DNA of 64,000 bases from Ichthyophis bannanicus (GCA_033557465.1 CM066034.1:415192159-415256158), one strand, 5' to 3'. Counted from the first letter of the stretch, positions 1 through 10,885 are shown. Notes: generated by a model not told the origin, from the sequence alone. A program made the numbers and translations.

Positions 1-2542
1 TTGGTGCCGATGTCACCCATATGTGAGGACTGACTTCCTGCTTGTTCCTGGATGTGATTTATTAGAGTTGATGGTACATAACTTTATGTGGTTCCTCATA
101 AAATTACCTCCATAGCACCTATCTATGTCAATACATAAAAATCTTTTTTGTGGGTAAGAGGATTGTGAAGTCTCAGACTCATGTATTGCAATATCTTTAT
201 TGTTGGCCCTTTAAAAGGTATCACAACCTACAAAAATTCCAAATTTTCTCTACCTCAGGATCCACTAACAAGCAGTAATAACCATGTAGCCTACCACAAA
301 ATTCAATAAAATATCAAACATGTTTTAACAATTCCCTCTCCCCTATGGTTAGATTGACATTTGGGGGATAATTTCATATGGAGCTGCCTAGATTTAAGTG
401 GCAAGTACGAACCTAAATATCAATATTTTATTCATTGATGCACCTAAGTGGCCTATTATAGAATAGTGGCTAGTATAAAATTCTGCAGCATGTTTGCATC
501 ACGAATACTTTCACTGTGGGCATGCACAAGGGTGGAGTTTGATTCGAACGTGGGTGGAGCACACAATTACGCACACAGATTACAAAATATGATATATGCA
601 CTTTCTTGAAAGAATCTATGAGTGGACATATACAGTAGCTCCAGGGCTGGTGTACGTAAATGCCCATGCCTGAACTTAAGGTACATCTTCAGCCACTTAT
701 GTTAATATTCTATAAAGAAAAGTAGGCACATACTTTTCCTTATAAAATAGGAATGTTAAACTAAGCACCCACCAGACACATTCTCCTGATATGCCCCTAG
801 GCATAGGATTTTCTGTACCCTCTAATTCCTCCTCAGTGGGAGAGAGAAGGGAGTATCATATTAGAGGAGGATCACACTGAAATGATATCGAAGGACAGAA
901 ACATTTAGGCAGCTGCCTGTCAAGGGAAATGTTACAAGTGCCTAGTTTAAGGTAGTCAAACTGCATACATTTTAAGCTTATTTTATAAAGGCAAATAGAT
1001 GCCACATCTTTTTAAAACACTAGCATATGTGATAAAGATTGCACCTTAAATTCAGGCATAGGCATTTTCAGTAGATGTAAATGAATGCATGTAACATTCA
1101 TATGTATATACAAAAATTAAGGTATTTTATAATTAATATTCATACTTGCAAATTCTGCCTGTGCTCCGCCTAGACTGCACCTCCCTAGCTATGCCTACTG
1201 TCATCTTCATGCCAAAGTATGTGTTTTTACACCAGTCAGGATTTTATATGAGAGCATTAACACATAAAATGACACATTCACATATTAATGACATTATGAA
1301 ATTACCTCCAAAGTATCTAATGGGTAATTTGTCCTGGATCCTTGCATAATTTAAGTACAATAAATGCTGGAAGAAAATACTTCCAGTGGCATTTCATTCC
1401 AAAACCTAGAGAGCTCTGTAGGCAATCTACTAATTATATGAGATGGTTTTTCAGACAATGAAAGTGCTGGACAGTAATGTCACATAACTTGCAAGCTGAG
1501 ACTAAAAAAGTTGCATGCAAATGTATATCTGTGATCCTTTAACAATTTCATGTAAAAAAGGCACACTGATCTCTGAAGAGGGTATTGGAGCATTGATTGA
1601 ATATCACGACCCAGCACTAAGAGAGGCTTTAATTCTTTTATAACATTTTGAATAAATTTTGCTCCCATTTTCTGAAAGCCAACTTCTCAAGAATGACAGG
1701 CAAGGTGAGGAGGTATTCAGAGTCTTTGCAAACCATGGGATGAAAGGGAAGGCCCCTCCCCCCCAAGGCACAACCCATCAGTGTTACTTGCAACCCATCC
1801 CTACCCCAGCAACCACCCTCCTTCTGTTTTACATCTTTTTCCTATCCTATATGTATTGCCTTTGAAACATACCATCCCCAGTGAATAAGATACACAAGCT
1901 TGGTTCTCCTGCATCACATTGCTATGAACACTTCCAATATTCTTAGTTATGTTCCCCTGGGTTGGGAGCTGAGAATGCTGTGTTGCAGGGAGAGACAGCA
2001 AGTAGGACTGGTCATCTACTCGGCAGGCTAGATATCCGCCTAGGGGGGCAGACCTTGGGTAGGGGTGGCAGTATTTCCTCTCCATGTCCTGCAAAACAGT
2101 AGCAGAGCAAGTTTCTGTCAGCATGGTGGTGGGCCTTTAAGCACCTGCACATGCATCTGTTCCTGGCCTGCAGTCCTGGCTTCTCAATTCCTGTCAGAGG
2201 GGTGGGAACAGCAGGCCATGAGTGCATGTGCATAAACATCTGTGGCTGAGTCAAGACCAGAGTTTCCCTCTGTTTGCTGATACAGGGTGGTGACTGGATT
2301 TTAGGTTTATTACTCACTTTTTCCAAATGGGGGGGGGGGTGCGAGGTGTTTGGGTAGGGAAGGGAAGGAAAGGGGAGGTGTTGAACTGTAGCAGCAGAGC
2401 ACATACAAACCAATGATACCACAGTGGGGGAGGGGAGTTGCAGGACAGTGAGCCATTCAAATGGTGGGGGCACACATGGCCAAAGGTTTGCCTAGGGCAG
2501 GAGATACCTTTGGGCTAACTCTGGCAGGAAGAAGTGCTTCTG
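1..2542. other. AT-rich intronic sequence, no gene seen
   Basis: No frame in this stretch shows a recognisable protein domain; the open frames are short and compositionally random. The first 1.7 kb is AT-rich. A run of ten G's sits near 2330. It may contain very old, unclassifiable repeats, but I cannot name any. Confidence 0.5.
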
Positions 2543-2699
2543 TTTCTCCATGGACCAGCAGGATTGCATCAGCCACACTTGGTGACGCCCTCCGGCGGAG
2601 CCATGCATACGGAAGTGCTCTCTAGAGCTCAGAAAGGTGAGCCCTTCTGAGCCCACCTAGGTAGCCCATCCTACCGGTCCGCCCCCTGTTCCGGCCAGT
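2543..2699 (+). repeat. DIRS A left inverted terminal repeat
   Basis: Positions 2569-2699 are the reverse complement of 8403-8533 with one visible mismatch. The outermost 26 bases are related to, but not identical with, the right end. Both outer ends are copied in reverse in the internal region at 8226-8326. Confidence 0.92.
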
Positions 2700-2784
2700 T
2701 TTTGTTCTTCCGCCTTACCAGCAAGACGGACCCTGCTCTGCTCTCGCTTTGTTTATTTCTTTGTTTTCATTTTTCTGCCAAGCA

Positions 2785-2943
2785 ATGCCCAAGTATTATG
2801 CCAAGAAGTGCCCTTATTGTGGCAATAAGAACCGTACCTCTCAGGGATGCTCCCACTGCGGCAACATGAAGAAAGGGTACCATGAGGTCTGCAAGAACTC
2901 CGCTCCTCATTCTGACCCTCCGCCGGCCCAGGATGTGCCTTAA
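2785..2943 (+). CDS. DIRS A gag N-terminal zinc-binding segment
   Basis: A 52-residue frame beginning MPKYYAKKCPYCGNK. It has two CxxC pairs (CPYC and CSHC) followed by a further Cys near residue 32, which looks like a small zinc-binding domain. The ATG at 2785 is preferred over the in-frame ATG at 2749 because the Cys-rich segment starts there. A comparable Cys-rich segment occupies the same place in the second DIRS copy (near 10000). A stop at 2941 separates it from the rest of gag. Either the remaining gag lies in a shifted frame (an open frame runs 3144-3815), or the stop is a mutation. Confidence 0.55.
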   Translation: MPKYYAKKCPYCGNKNRTSQGCSHCGNMKKGYHEVCKNSAPHSDPPPAQDVP

Positions 2944-4030
2944 CGGGCCTCCATCCTCAGCCGAGCCTCCGTGCTTCCAGATAATGCCTCCCAGCTGAAC
3001 GCGCCATTCACAGCTCCGGGCACAAGAAACATCCCCCTGCTACTCCGGGAGCCGGCGCACCTACCCGCGGTGCTGCGGAGGTAAGCCCTGCTGATTTCCA
3101 AGAGGCTCCGGCCAGTCTGGACCTTGCTGCTCAAATAGCTCACATGCTCGCTGCTCAAATCGCTCCCATGCGGTCTCCTGGATCACGAGTCCACGCCGCA
3201 CAAGATGGCGACGGCCGGCAGTCCTCCCAGCCCCGGCTGAGGTCCGCCGACTCCGCCCAACCGGGGGGCATGGCTTCCAATCCCAGAACTTCCAGTCAGC
3301 CCAGGAACGCCGGTTCTGAACGAAGTCCCGATCAGCGCAGTGAAGCCGGTTCTCAGCATGCCTCCCCAAACGCTTGTGCACAGCTCCTCGTCCCAACAAG
3401 CCTGATCGCCGCGGGGATTCTCTCCGATGAAACAGGTATGCCTGCACACTGCAGCGCTTCTCAGCACGGGGGAAACCAGCCCCTCACAAATGCCCTGGGG
3501 GAAGCCACTGAGGCTCTTAACCCCTTAACCTCCGGCGCTCTGTTGCTCGATGACAACCACAATAGGAGTGCCTCGGTCTATAGATCTCTTCACCGCAGGA
3601 AGCGGAACAGAGACAGAGGGCATAGCAGCAGCAGTGACTCTGGTCACAGAGCCCACCGATCGAAGCGGCGCAGACATTCCAGGCACCATCGCCACGATCC
3701 CAACACCGCAGGCACCGCCCCGACGACACCCGCAGCGACAGCAGTGGGAATTGGGGTTCTCCTCGCCGCAGCAGTTTCAGCCTCAGCAACTCCTCTGCTA
3801 TCCTCAACCTGTTAACCCAGCTTCTGCGGCAGTCTGCCCCAGCAACTCCCATGGCACACGCCTCGCTCCCTCCCGACGCTGAGATTGCGCGGTGAACTCC
3901 CGGAGGAGCAGCGCCTACCTCCGCACCTGAGGAGAGGACCAGAGACCCCTCCCGTGCACCCTCACCTATCCCGGTCCGGGAAGATCTCTCCCCTGACACC
4001 ACCGCCGAAGACCAGGACATAGAAGCAGCA

Positions 4031-5098
4031 GTGGTGGGGTCGGCTTCCACGGAGCATATCAGCTCGGAGAAGACGCAGACAGCTGAGACTGAGGAGCCCC
4101 CTCCCGCGGAGGACCTCACCTATCCCAAGTTTCTAGCCAAACTTGCCACCACCCTCGCTTTAAATATCGCTGATGCTTCGGGGGAGACAGTTCCAGAGGT
4201 TCTGAAATATCTCGCAGCACCAAAACCTGCTTTCGCACTGCCCGTGCACCAAAGGCTGTTGGACAATCACTCCAAACTGTGGCAGACACCAGCGTCTGGC
4301 CGACCCTTCCCCAGACGGCTCGACTTCAAGTATCAGGTAAAGCCTGTCCCTGGATTTTCTCAGTCACAGCTTCCACACAACTCCATTGTCGTGTCTTCAG
4401 CGCTCAAGCGTACCAAGTCCTCACGCACCCACGCCAATAGCCCCCCGGGCCGCGACAATAAACTCCTCGATGACATCGGGAAGAAAGTATTCCAAGGGGC
4501 TATGCTTAGCGCAAAAATTGCAGCCCACCAATTCCAGCAAGTTCTCTTCCTTGACACCTGCATGGCAACCTTGCGGACAACGTCTGCATCCCTCCCGAAG
4601 GAATCTCTGGCTCTATTCTCCAGTGCCCTTGCCGATATGTCTGAGTGCAGCAAACACCTGGCTAGCGCAACCTTTGACTCGTTCGACACAGCCTCGCGTA
4701 CCGCCGGTACGGCTATATCTGCGAGGCGCTGGGCATGGCTGAGAGCCTCTGGCCTGCGGGAGGACACCCATGATGGCATTGCCAATGCGCCCTGCACCGG
4801 AGAATCACTCTTTGGGGACAAAGTTAAAGACACCGTCAATGATATGAAGGAGCACTGCACCACCCTGCAAACCCTTGCTGAGGATGGCTTCGAGCGCCAA
4901 AGTGGAGCGCACAAAAGCAATTTCCAGAGACGATCTTACTACTCTTCCAACAAGAAGTACCCCTCCAACAGGAAAGGGCAGCCTAACAAATATAGAAACA
5001 ACTCCTACAACGGACCCGCTCACCAGCGCAACTCCCAGCGGGACCGTAAGCAAAAAAAGAGCAACCCACCCCCTGCGAAGAGTGGGCCATCCTTTTGA
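4031..5098 (+). CDS. DIRS A gag-like protein (C-terminal part)
   Basis: A 355-residue frame rich in Ser, Lys, Arg and Asn, ending in a basic tail (RKQKKSNPPPAK). It aligns block for block with the frame at 10886-11992 in DIRS copy B. Shared blocks include NPPGRD/NSPPGRD followed by KLLDD, then GKK(V/T)FQG, TAGTAIS and MKEHCTTLQTLA. Conservation between two separate insertions shows it is a genuine coding region. The function is inferred to be a nucleic-acid-binding structural protein, as for gag of other DIRS elements. The last 220 bp overlap the RT frame. The true N-terminus is uncertain because upstream gag sequence lies in other frames. Confidence 0.75.
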   Translation: MVGSASTEHISSEKTQTAETEEPPPAEDLTYPKFLAKLATTLALNIADASGETVPEVLKYLAAPKPAFALPVHQRLLDNHSKLWQTPASGRPFPRRLDFKYQVKPVPGFSQSQLPHNSIVVSSALKRTKSSRTHANSPPGRDNKLLDDIGKKVFQGAMLSAKIAAHQFQQVLFLDTCMATLRTTSASLPKESLALFSSALADMSECSKHLASATFDSFDTASRTAGTAISARRWAWLRASGLREDTHDGIANAPCTGESLFGDKVKDTVNDMKEHCTTLQTLAEDGFERQSGAHKSNFQRRSYYSSNKKYPSNRKGQPNKYRNNSYNGPAHQRNSQRDRKQKKSNPPPAKSGPSF

Positions 5099-6995
5099 CG
5101 CCTTTCCTCCGGAGGACACCCGGATCGGGGGTCGCCTGACTTACTTCCTGAACGAGTGGCGACGCATCTCCTCCGACTCCTGGGTTCTCGAAATCATCCA
5201 AGAGGGATACAGAATGCGCTTCAGCTCAACACTACGCCAAAACAACCATCCCATCAGCGAAACACCCCCACACCTACGCCTGGCTATGGCCGCGGAACTG
5301 ATGCACCTGCTGTCCTCCAATGCCATAGAACAGGTACCGTCGGACGAGATAAACTCTGGCTTTTACTCCAGATACTTCCTCATTCCCAAACGGACAGGTG
5401 GGGTATGCCCGATCCTCGACCTCCGCAACCTCAACAAATTCATCATCAAAGAAAAGTTCAGGATGTACTCTCTAAACTCCATCCTGCCCCTGATTCAACC
5501 CGGCGACTGGATGGCATCCCTGGACCTACAGGACGCCTATACCCACATCCGCATCCACAAGTCGCACAGGCAGTACCTTCGCTTCAATGTGCTGGGCCAG
5601 CATTATCAGTACAAAGTCCTTCCTTTCGGACTGTCGCCAGCTCCACGGGTATTCACCAAGTGTGTGGCAGTACCCGCAGCGCATCTCCGCAAGCAGAACA
5701 TATCCATCTTTCCCTACCTGGATGACTGGCTCCTAACAGCCCCCTCAGCACCGCAGCTTCAGGAGGCTCTGAGGATAACCAAGTCCCTGATATCCTCACT
5801 GGGGTTCATGATCAACTCCAGCAAGTCGCACCGCACCCCCTCACAGAGGCTGGAATTCATCGGGGCCGAGATCAACACCCGACTCTCGAAGGCATTCCTT
5901 CCCCAGCGCAGGCTAGTGGCTCTGACCTCACTCGCGACCAGCATGGCTTCTGCGGAGACTTCTACGGCGAAATCCATCCTACGCCTTCTAGGCCACATGT
6001 CCGCCACCACCTCTGTCATCCACATCGCCAGGTTACGGATGCGGCCACTCCAGTGCCATCTACGTGCCCGCTGGAACCAGCACTCGCAACCCCTCGCCAC
6101 CCGCATTCCCATGACCTCCAGAATCAGGACTCAGCTACACTGGTGGACTGTTCCGGAGAATCTCTCGGGGGGAAAGGACATGCACCCACCGGAGCACCAA
6201 TTGACCTTGACCACGGACACTTCCAACTTAGGCTGGGGTGCTCACATTCTGCAATTCAGCACGCAAGGGGCCTGGTCGCCACAGGAGAGACTCCTACACA
6301 TCAACCTAATGGAGTTAAGGGCCATCAAGTACGCTCTCAAAGCATTCTTAACTCACGTACAGAAGAAGTCCGTCCTCATCCAGACGGACAACCAAGTGGC
6401 CATGTTCTACATCAATAAGCAAGGGGGCACCGCTTCTCGCTCACTCTGCAAGGAAGCCCTGCAGATCTGGTCCCTGGCCCTGACGCACGGGTGCAATCTC
6501 CGTGTCTCCTACCTGCCAGGCGATCAGAATGTCTTAGCAGACAAGCTCAGCAGGCAGCTGCAACCGCACGAGTGGACACTTCTCCCGGAGGTCACAGACA
6601 GTCTCTTCCGCCAGTGGGGGCGCCCGAGCATCGACCTATTCGCCACGGAACAGAATGCAAAATGCCCTCTCTTTTGTTCCAGACACCCGTCCAGCAAGCG
6701 ACTAGCGGCGGATGCATTCGACGTGTGTTGGGGGGAGTGGTCTCTGGTGTATGCCTTCCCCCCGACACCCCTCATCCCTGCGACACTCCAGCGACTGATT
6801 CGCGACAAGGCTCGCGCCATCCTAGTGGCTCCCTACTGGCCCCGTCAGATGTGGTTTGCACTCCTCCATCGCCTAGCACTGACGGAACCCAAGCGCCTGC
6901 CACTCAGGCCAGACCTACTCACGCAGGACGAGGGCAAAACGATGCACCCCGATCTCAAAGCCCTGGCTCTCACTGCATGGAAGTTGAACGGATGA
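4875..6995 (+). CDS. DIRS A reverse transcriptase / RNase H / methyltransferase-like polyprotein
   Basis: An uninterrupted 706-codon frame; authentic coding probably begins near 5120, because upstream it overlaps gag. The RT blocks are GGVCPILDLRNLNKFI, then ASLDLQDAYTHIRI with the first catalytic Asp, VLPFGLSPAPRVF, and the FPYLDDW box with the Asp pair. RNase H follows, with acidic residues in TTDTSNLGWG, NLMELRAIKYAL, LIQTDNQVAMFYIN and LADKLSR. The C-terminal block (RPSIDLFATEQN ... DAFDVCWGEWSLVYAFPP ... ILVAPYWP) matches the region downstream of RNase H in DIRS elements that is described as methyltransferase-like. All visible catalytic RT and RNase H residues are present, so the enzyme could be active. 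Confidence 0.93.
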   Translation: MLRMASSAKVERTKAISRDDLTTLPTRSTPPTGKGSLTNIETTPTTDPLTSATPSGTVSKKRATHPLRRVGHPFDAFPPEDTRIGGRLTYFLNEWRRISSDSWVLEIIQEGYRMRFSSTLRQNNHPISETPPHLRLAMAAELMHLLSSNAIEQVPSDEINSGFYSRYFLIPKRTGGVCPILDLRNLNKFIIKEKFRMYSLNSILPLIQPGDWMASLDLQDAYTHIRIHKSHRQYLRFNVLGQHYQYKVLPFGLSPAPRVFTKCVAVPAAHLRKQNISIFPYLDDWLLTAPSAPQLQEALRITKSLISSLGFMINSSKSHRTPSQRLEFIGAEINTRLSKAFLPQRRLVALTSLATSMASAETSTAKSILRLLGHMSATTSVIHIARLRMRPLQCHLRARWNQHSQPLATRIPMTSRIRTQLHWWTVPENLSGGKDMHPPEHQLTLTTDTSNLGWGAHILQFSTQGAWSPQERLLHINLMELRAIKYALKAFLTHVQKKSVLIQTDNQVAMFYINKQGGTASRSLCKEALQIWSLALTHGCNLRVSYLPGDQNVLADKLSRQLQPHEWTLLPEVTDSLFRQWGRPSIDLFATEQNAKCPLFCSRHPSSKRLAADAFDVCWGEWSLVYAFPPTPLIPATLQRLIRDKARAILVAPYWPRQMWFALLHRLALTEPKRLPLRPDLLTQDEGKTMHPDLKALALTAWKLNG

Positions 6996-8032
6996 GCCTT
7001 TCTTCACTCCGGCTCCCTTCAGAGGTGCAGGATGTGGTCCTTGCGGCCAGGAGGCCCTCCACCAGGAAGTCCTACGGCCTCAAATGGAAGAGATTCAGCA
7101 TCTGGTGCGCAGCGCAAGGCCTCGAGCCCACCACTTGCCCTCTTCCCGAGGTCCTTCGGTACTTGACTTCTCTGTCTAACCTCGGCCTCAAGACTCAATC
7201 CGTCAGAGTGCACCTCTCGGCAATTGCAGCATTTCATGCTCCGCCCAAAGGGGCTACCTCCATTGCAGCTCTACCCTTGACTAACCGTTTCATGAAAGGC
7301 CTGGCAAACCTAAAACCCCCGCTCAGGTGCCCCGTTCCATCCTGGGACCTCAACGCTGTGCTGCTTCGCCTGACCGAGGAACCCTTTGAGCCGCTGCAGT
7401 CGGCCGAAATGAAGTACGTCTCATGGAAAACCCTGTTTCTCGTAGCCATAACATCTGCCAGAAGAATCAGCGAGCTACAGGCATTGATGTCCCACCCCCC
7501 CTACACGCAATTGCACCAGGATAGAGCTTCCTTAAGGACCAACCCGAAGTTCGTCCCCAAAGTTGCATCTGCTTTCCACGTAAATCAATCCATTGAGCTT
7601 CCGACTTTCTTCCCAGAACCCCATGCCTCGGAAGAAGAGAGCCACCTACACACGCTGGACTGTCTCCGGGCTCTCCGGATATACCTGCTCCGCACCGAAC
7701 CTATTCACAAAGGCCAACAACTGTTTGTTTCCTTCGACCCAAACCGGCCAGGCAGGTCTGTTAATAAGAGGATCCTTGCGCACTGGGTCGCCTCCTGCGT
7801 TTCCCATTGCCTCAACCCTACAGACACACAGAACCTGCCAAGAGTGGGCCCTCTGGCCACCACAGTTGCCAGCCTTCGTTCTGTGCCTCTGGTGGACGTC
7901 TGCAGAGCGGCCACCTGGACCTCCCCGCTCACGTTCCAAAGGCACTACTGCCTCGACCTCAGAGCCCAGGAAGACTGTGCCCTCGGAACTGCCGTCCTCT
8001 CCACTGTGATGGACGGGAGGGAGAACACCTAA
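6977..8032 (+). CDS. DIRS A tyrosine recombinase (integration enzyme)
   Basis: The tyrosine recombinase inserts the circular DNA intermediate. The start at 6977 (MEVERMS) is chosen because copy B has the matching MEAERV at 13932. It overlaps the RT frame by 19 bp, as is typical for DIRS. The N-terminal SAM-like part (STRKSYGLKWKRFSIWC ... VRVHLSAIAAFH) is followed by the catalytic half, with TSARRISELQAL holding the first Arg and RAATWTSPLTFQRHYCLD holding the Trp/Tyr end. The middle His-x-x-Arg box, HQLR in copy B and HDVR in the DIRS at 60.6 kb, reads PRVG here. Both catalytic residues therefore appear lost, although the frame is open. This copy is probably not integration-competent by itself. 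Confidence 0.9.
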   Translation: MEVERMSLSSLRLPSEVQDVVLAARRPSTRKSYGLKWKRFSIWCAAQGLEPTTCPLPEVLRYLTSLSNLGLKTQSVRVHLSAIAAFHAPPKGATSIAALPLTNRFMKGLANLKPPLRCPVPSWDLNAVLLRLTEEPFEPLQSAEMKYVSWKTLFLVAITSARRISELQALMSHPPYTQLHQDRASLRTNPKFVPKVASAFHVNQSIELPTFFPEPHASEEESHLHTLDCLRALRIYLLRTEPIHKGQQLFVSFDPNRPGRSVNKRILAHWVASCVSHCLNPTDTQNLPRVGPLATTVASLRSVPLVDVCRAATWTSPLTFQRHYCLDLRAQEDCALGTAVLSTVMDGRENT

Positions 8033-8225
8033 AGCCTGCCCAGGTTGTTGCACTATTGCACTATTGCACAACCACTATTGCATTTTGCACAAGTTAATTA
8101 TTGTTGCACAATCACTGTTCTTGCACTGTTACCGTATTAACAATTGTTGCACTAAGCTGCATGTCTCTCATCCTTAATGATCTATTGGCTTCCTCCTCCT
8201 CCTCAGCATGCTCCAGCTAGGGAGG

Positions 8226-8326
8226 CACCAAGTGTGGCTGACGCAATCCTGCTGGTCCATGGAGAAAACGAGGTTACTTACCTATAACGGGAGTTCTCCG
8301 TGGACAGCAGGATAAGTCAGCCACAC
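8226..8326 (+). repeat. DIRS A internal complementary region
   Basis: Positions 8226-8267 are the reverse complement of the left outer end (2543-2584, one mismatch). Positions 8268-8326 are the reverse complement of the right outer end (about 8525-8584). The block is thus a template spanning the joined ends, the hallmark used by DIRS elements to circularise and restore their termini. Confidence 0.93.
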
Positions 8327-8402
8327 AATCCCAACCCACCTCCCTGGAGGAGTTCAGCCTCTGCGTCCGCTCCCTGTCCGGAAATTGGCTAGCTAGGAAC
8401 AC

Positions 8403-8584
8403 ACTGGCCGGAACAGGGGGCGGACCGGTAGGATGGGCTACCTAGGTGGGCTCAGAAGGGCTCACCTTTCTGAGCTCTAGAGAGCACTTCCGTATGCATG
8501 GCTCTGCCGGAGGGCGTCACCAAGTGTGGCTGACTTATCCTGCTGTCCACGGAGAACTCCCGTTACAGGTAAGTAACCTCATTT
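8403..8584 (+). repeat. DIRS A right inverted terminal repeat
   Basis: Reverse complement of 2569-2699 over 8403-8533, followed by a right-specific extension. The extension contains GTTACAGGTAAGTAAC (8562-8577), a short inverted repeat that also fits a 5' splice-site consensus. Confidence 0.92.
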
Positions 8585-9690
8585 TCCTGCTGCTGCTCCT
8601 GCCTTCTGTAGCCTCTTGGCTGACTGAGAAACTCTGAACAATGGGCTGCAGAGAGAGGAAGGAACTGTAGCAGGGTGCAAGACTGCCTTCCACTGCCGGA
8701 TGGGAAGGGGAGAGCCGTAGGCAGAAACAGAGGGAAAATAGATAAAGAATGAGAGAGAGAGGGGCTAGGAATGGATAAATGAAATGAAAGGGTTTAACAG
8801 CTTGGAGAGAAGGTGCTGCTGAGCTGACAGAGAGAGAAAGCATTGTTTGTTTCTTATTCATGACAGCAACACATATAAAGAAAAATTATGAAGAATTTAG
8901 AAGAAAAGAAAGACTTTCTAAAAGATAAAGAATATAAAGACAAAGGAATCTTAAGAGAAGACTAAGAACAAACAGAGACAGTGGACAGAAGTCAAACTAG
9001 AAACAGAATTGTTTAAATGTAGTAAATATTTCTGTGCTTGCTTGGCTTGGTCAAGGGTAGCAAGCAGTAGCCCTTCTCCAGCTCTGACGTCACCAGGATA
9101 AATAAGCGTGTCAATATTCTTAAGGATTTATACAATTGCCAGTTGCCACTGACCACACTGAACTGTTATTCATATATTTGCAAGAAGTCATACAGATAGA
9201 ATGGGCTGCATATCTGCATTACCGAACCCATACTATCCATATATTTTAGGGATGGAAGAAGGCAGAGTGAGGGCAGGGCTAAAAATTTTCTATGTAGTGG
9301 AAATATTCAGCCACTATATGGATAACTTCAGCCTAAATTAAATGCTTAGGCTACCTGTACAGTAGCTGAATATCATTGCTATATGGATAGTGACTGGCAG
9401 TCAACAGCACATACATATATTCAGTGACGCTGACTATGAGAATATCAGACCTGCATATACATATATTTTTAACAGCTGCAGCTGGTGTTTAAATACCGCC
9501 GCTGAGTGCTGCTACAGAATACTATTCCAGAGGTATTTTACTAGAAAGTACATGAGAGAGCATGAGGAGGTTCTGACATTATGCGATGCAATGAACTGAA
9601 AACTTTCTCCTATCTAGCAGCTCTGTTATGATGAGGGCTTATGGTTAAGTCTCAAATTGAAACGGGAATAGAAAGGAATGCAATGCAATG
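8585..9690. other. Intronic spacer between two DIRS copies
   Basis: About 1.1 kb with no recognisable coding frame. The 8690-9000 part is purine-rich. Positions 9180-9520 contain several diverged repeats of a phrase resembling CTATATGGATA, probably an old dispersed repeat that I cannot classify. Confidence 0.45.
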
Positions 9691-9847
9691 TTTCTTCTAG
9701 GACAAGCAGGATGAGTCAGCCACACTAGGTGATGTCATCTGAATGCGCCGAGACGGAAGTACTCTCTATAGCTCAGAAGGGCTTGGCCCTTCTGAGCATG
9801 GGCTACCCAGGCCCCACCCCCGGGTACACCACTAGCCAGCCACTTTC
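9691..9847 (+). repeat. DIRS B left inverted terminal repeat
   Basis: Pairs with 15521-15702 on the opposite strand with scattered mismatches. It contains a hairpin (CTCAGAAGGGC / GCCCTTCTGAG) near 9771-9795. Confidence 0.85.
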
Positions 9848-9972
9848 TACTCTTCTGCCTTGCCAGCAAGACAAACTCTCCTACTCTCTAACACCATTAA
9901 AATAATAGAATATATCTTCACCCTAAAGAAGACAGAAAAGCACAGAAGAAATCAGAAGCTTCAATCAAGACC

Positions 9973-10132
9973 ATGCCTAAAACCGGGTTTTAAAAAATGC
10001 TGTGGGTGCTCCAGGAAAATGAACTCCACAGACTCACACGATCAATGTCTAAGATGCCTCGGCGTCTCCCATAAAGTTGAAGACTGCGCTCACTTTACTA
10101 AGATGTCCCCTTGTGCCAGGAAATCACGGTGA
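9973..10132 (+). pseudogene. DIRS B gag N-terminal Cys-rich segment
   Basis: The open frame reads KKCCGCSRKM ... DQCLRCLGVSHKVEDCAHF, a CxxC ... CxxC ... H ... C arrangement that fits a zinc-binding domain at the start of DIRS gag. It occupies the same place as 2785-2943 in copy A but is more divergent. It ends in a stop before the remaining gag, which lies in another frame. Confidence 0.5.
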
Positions 10133-10885
10133 CATGCTCTTCAGGATCTCCTCCAGGTGAATAGAGACTCTGCAATCTCCCCAGCTGACCACGCGGCTCC
10201 CCACGCTGCTCCTGCAGGCACCATCTCGCTCAAGTTGCAATCGGCTCCTCCTGCGGCTCCGGATGTGCCCCCTGCTGGCCTCCATCCACAGCCGTGCTGC
10301 TTCCTGCCTGCTCTCCACGGCGGTCTCCCTGCGGTCTGCAGCTTCAGCCTCTTCGGAATCCCCTCTGGTGCTCCCCAGACCTTCGAGGGATTCCCCGGGT
10401 GTGCCGGTGGCCATCTTGCTTCCTTACTTCGCCCCGGACTCCACCCACCATAGCGCCCCTTCCACCGGCGAGTCTCCAGACCGCGCCGACATAGCAGAGG
10501 CTCCAAGAAGCACCATAAGCACCGGGGGAGACATTCAAGCAGCAGCAGCAGCAGCAGCATGAGCAGCAGCCCTCCTCCAAAAGGCGCAGACAGAGAGCAT
10601 GGCACCAGCACAGGAAATCCTCCTCGAGAAGCATTTCCAGCTTCAACAGTCCTGCACTCCACAGCAGGTATGTGCTCCCCCCGGATTCAGATACTGACTT
10701 TGACCCCCCACTGCAATCCCCTATGGACTCAGAGCCCCCGGAAGCACCCTCTCCTCCTCTCCCTGAGAGAGTAAGGGTACAGCAAGACACTGCTCCCGCG
10801 GATCTTCCCCAGCGAAGAACCTCCGACATGGCCATGCAATTCACCTCCTTGCTCTCCAGCCTTTTCCAACAATGGGTCCAAGCAC

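Larger units (their letters stand above)
2543..8584 (+). mobile_element. DIRS retrotransposon, full-length copy A
   Basis: A 6.0-kb tyrosine-recombinase retrotransposon. In order it carries a left inverted terminal repeat, a gag-like region, an RT/RNase H frame, an overlapping tyrosine recombinase frame, an internal complementary region and a right inverted terminal repeat. This is the DIRS order. DIRS elements are known to replicate through a circular intermediate and to insert by recombination, without an integrase and usually without target duplication. The terminal repeats differ at about one position over roughly 130 bp, which indicates a young insertion. The ends are set from the internal complementary region, which joins the two outer ends at a shared TTT. 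Confidence 0.93.

Noticed and set aside
2012..2473. A 153-codon minus-strand frame near the start
   Set aside because: Pro/Ser-rich low-complexity translation with no recognisable domain, reading through a poly-G run.
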